From NCBI GenBank assembly GCA_003139775.1, contig PLGI01000125.1, positions 1 through 41,645 of the forward strand: DNA of 41,645 nucleotides, given 5' to 3'. How positions within the stretch are numbered: the first letter of the stretch is position 1; the number at the start of each line of letters is the position of its first letter. The DNA is from Syntrophaceae bacterium (GTDB taxonomy: Bacteria > Desulfobacterota > Syntrophia > Syntrophales > Smithellaceae). The translations under genes and the position numbers were made by a program. A model generated the notes under the pieces. That model was not told the DNA's origin. It saw nothing but the letters and a program-made list of their open reading frames with translations, and ran no database searches. This document shows, one piece after another, positions 41,453 through 41,645 of this stretch.

Positions 41453-41645
41453 TTAAACAGGTTTATTTCTCGGAATCCTACAAGGAATAAGCATCGGCAC
41501 CCGCGAGCTGTATTCAAGGTATTGGCTTCCGAATTCGCGATGAAGATCTCGATCCTCCAGATATGTGCCGATAACAATCCAGAAAGTCCACTTTATGGAA
41601 TGAATAAAATTGAAGATTACTGTATGAAGAACTAAACCGCTGCGC
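41453..41645 (-). CDS. Isoprenylcysteine/phospholipid methyltransferase-like protein, C-terminal part
   Basis: The gene enters from the right edge; only its last ~63 codons are here. The frame reads SIKWTFWIVIGTYLEDRDLH then REFGSQYLEYSSRVPMLIPC before the stop at 41453-41455. This is the C-terminal signature of ICMT/PEMT/MddA-type membrane methyltransferases: the helix, then E-x-R-x-L-x-x-x-F-G-x-x-Y-x-x-Y-x-x-x-V-P. These enzymes use S-adenosylmethionine on a lipid or thiol. The substrate cannot be told from this end. Confidence 0.75.
   Translation of the reverse strand, partial: RSGLVLHTVIFNFIHSIKWTFWIVIGTYLEDRDLHREFGSQYLEYSSRVPMLIPCRIPRNKPV

Overview
The window is a chromosomal segment of a Gram-negative bacterium. 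Outer-membrane lipoproteins, TolC/OprM-type channels, RND pumps, an ECF sigma/anti-sigma pair and sigma-54-type promoters all point that way. The mix of families (GlnRS instead of a visible amidotransferase route, ferredoxin-tailed aldo/keto reductase, Isf-type iron-sulfur flavoprotein, DUF6515 and DUF2275-type proteins) and the many short palindromic dispersed repeats fit an anaerobic Desulfobacterota lineage, perhaps Syntrophales. That taxonomic call is inference. I see no rRNA, CRISPR array, phage genes or intact transposase.

Layout. 0-5.3 kb: single genes separated by dispersed repeats. They are a GT-C/TPR membrane protein, an aldo/keto reductase with two 4Fe-4S motifs, an iron-sulfur flavoprotein, an isochorismatase-like hydrolase lacking the catalytic Cys, and a small envelope protein. 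5.5-23.2 kb: two complete RND efflux systems transcribed away from each other from a shared 163-bp control region. Leftward is tetR - tolC - acrA - acrB - oprM-like; rightward is a CecR-like tetR - mdtA - mdtB - mdtC - oprM-like. Together they encode three RND subunits, two adaptors, three outer-membrane channels and two repressors. The control region holds inverted repeats that overlap both promoters.

23.3-30.1 kb: a diguanylate cyclase, then mostly one-gene units for secreted or membrane proteins (Spy/CpxP-like, lipoproteins, a glycine-zipper lipoprotein, a DUF6515 protein, a small two-helix protein) and a GT2 glycosyltransferase. Two have clean -24/-12 (sigma-54) promoters and a third has a degraded one. 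A relic of an OmpA C-terminal domain also lies here. 30.1-37.8 kb: housekeeping genes: exonuclease III with a DUF484-like gene, glnS with a convergent tRNA-Gln(CTG), plsC, small Cys-rich and unknown proteins, RlpA, an orphan membrane protein, a degenerate SGNH-fold protein and a LysM protein.

38.0-41.6 kb: an ECF sigma factor and its zinc-finger anti-sigma factor, divergent from a secreted unknown protein. That protein's upstream region carries an excellent ECF-type promoter (GGAACTT-N16-GTCTAA), so it is the likely target. A truncated small gene and the 3' end of an isoprenylcysteine-methyltransferase-like gene close the window.

Four repeat families (called C, E, A and B below, plus a single D element) fill most spaces between genes. 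Family C looks like a MITE with 20-bp terminal inverted repeats. Family B is a chain of small hairpins, and one copy has a family A element nested inside it.
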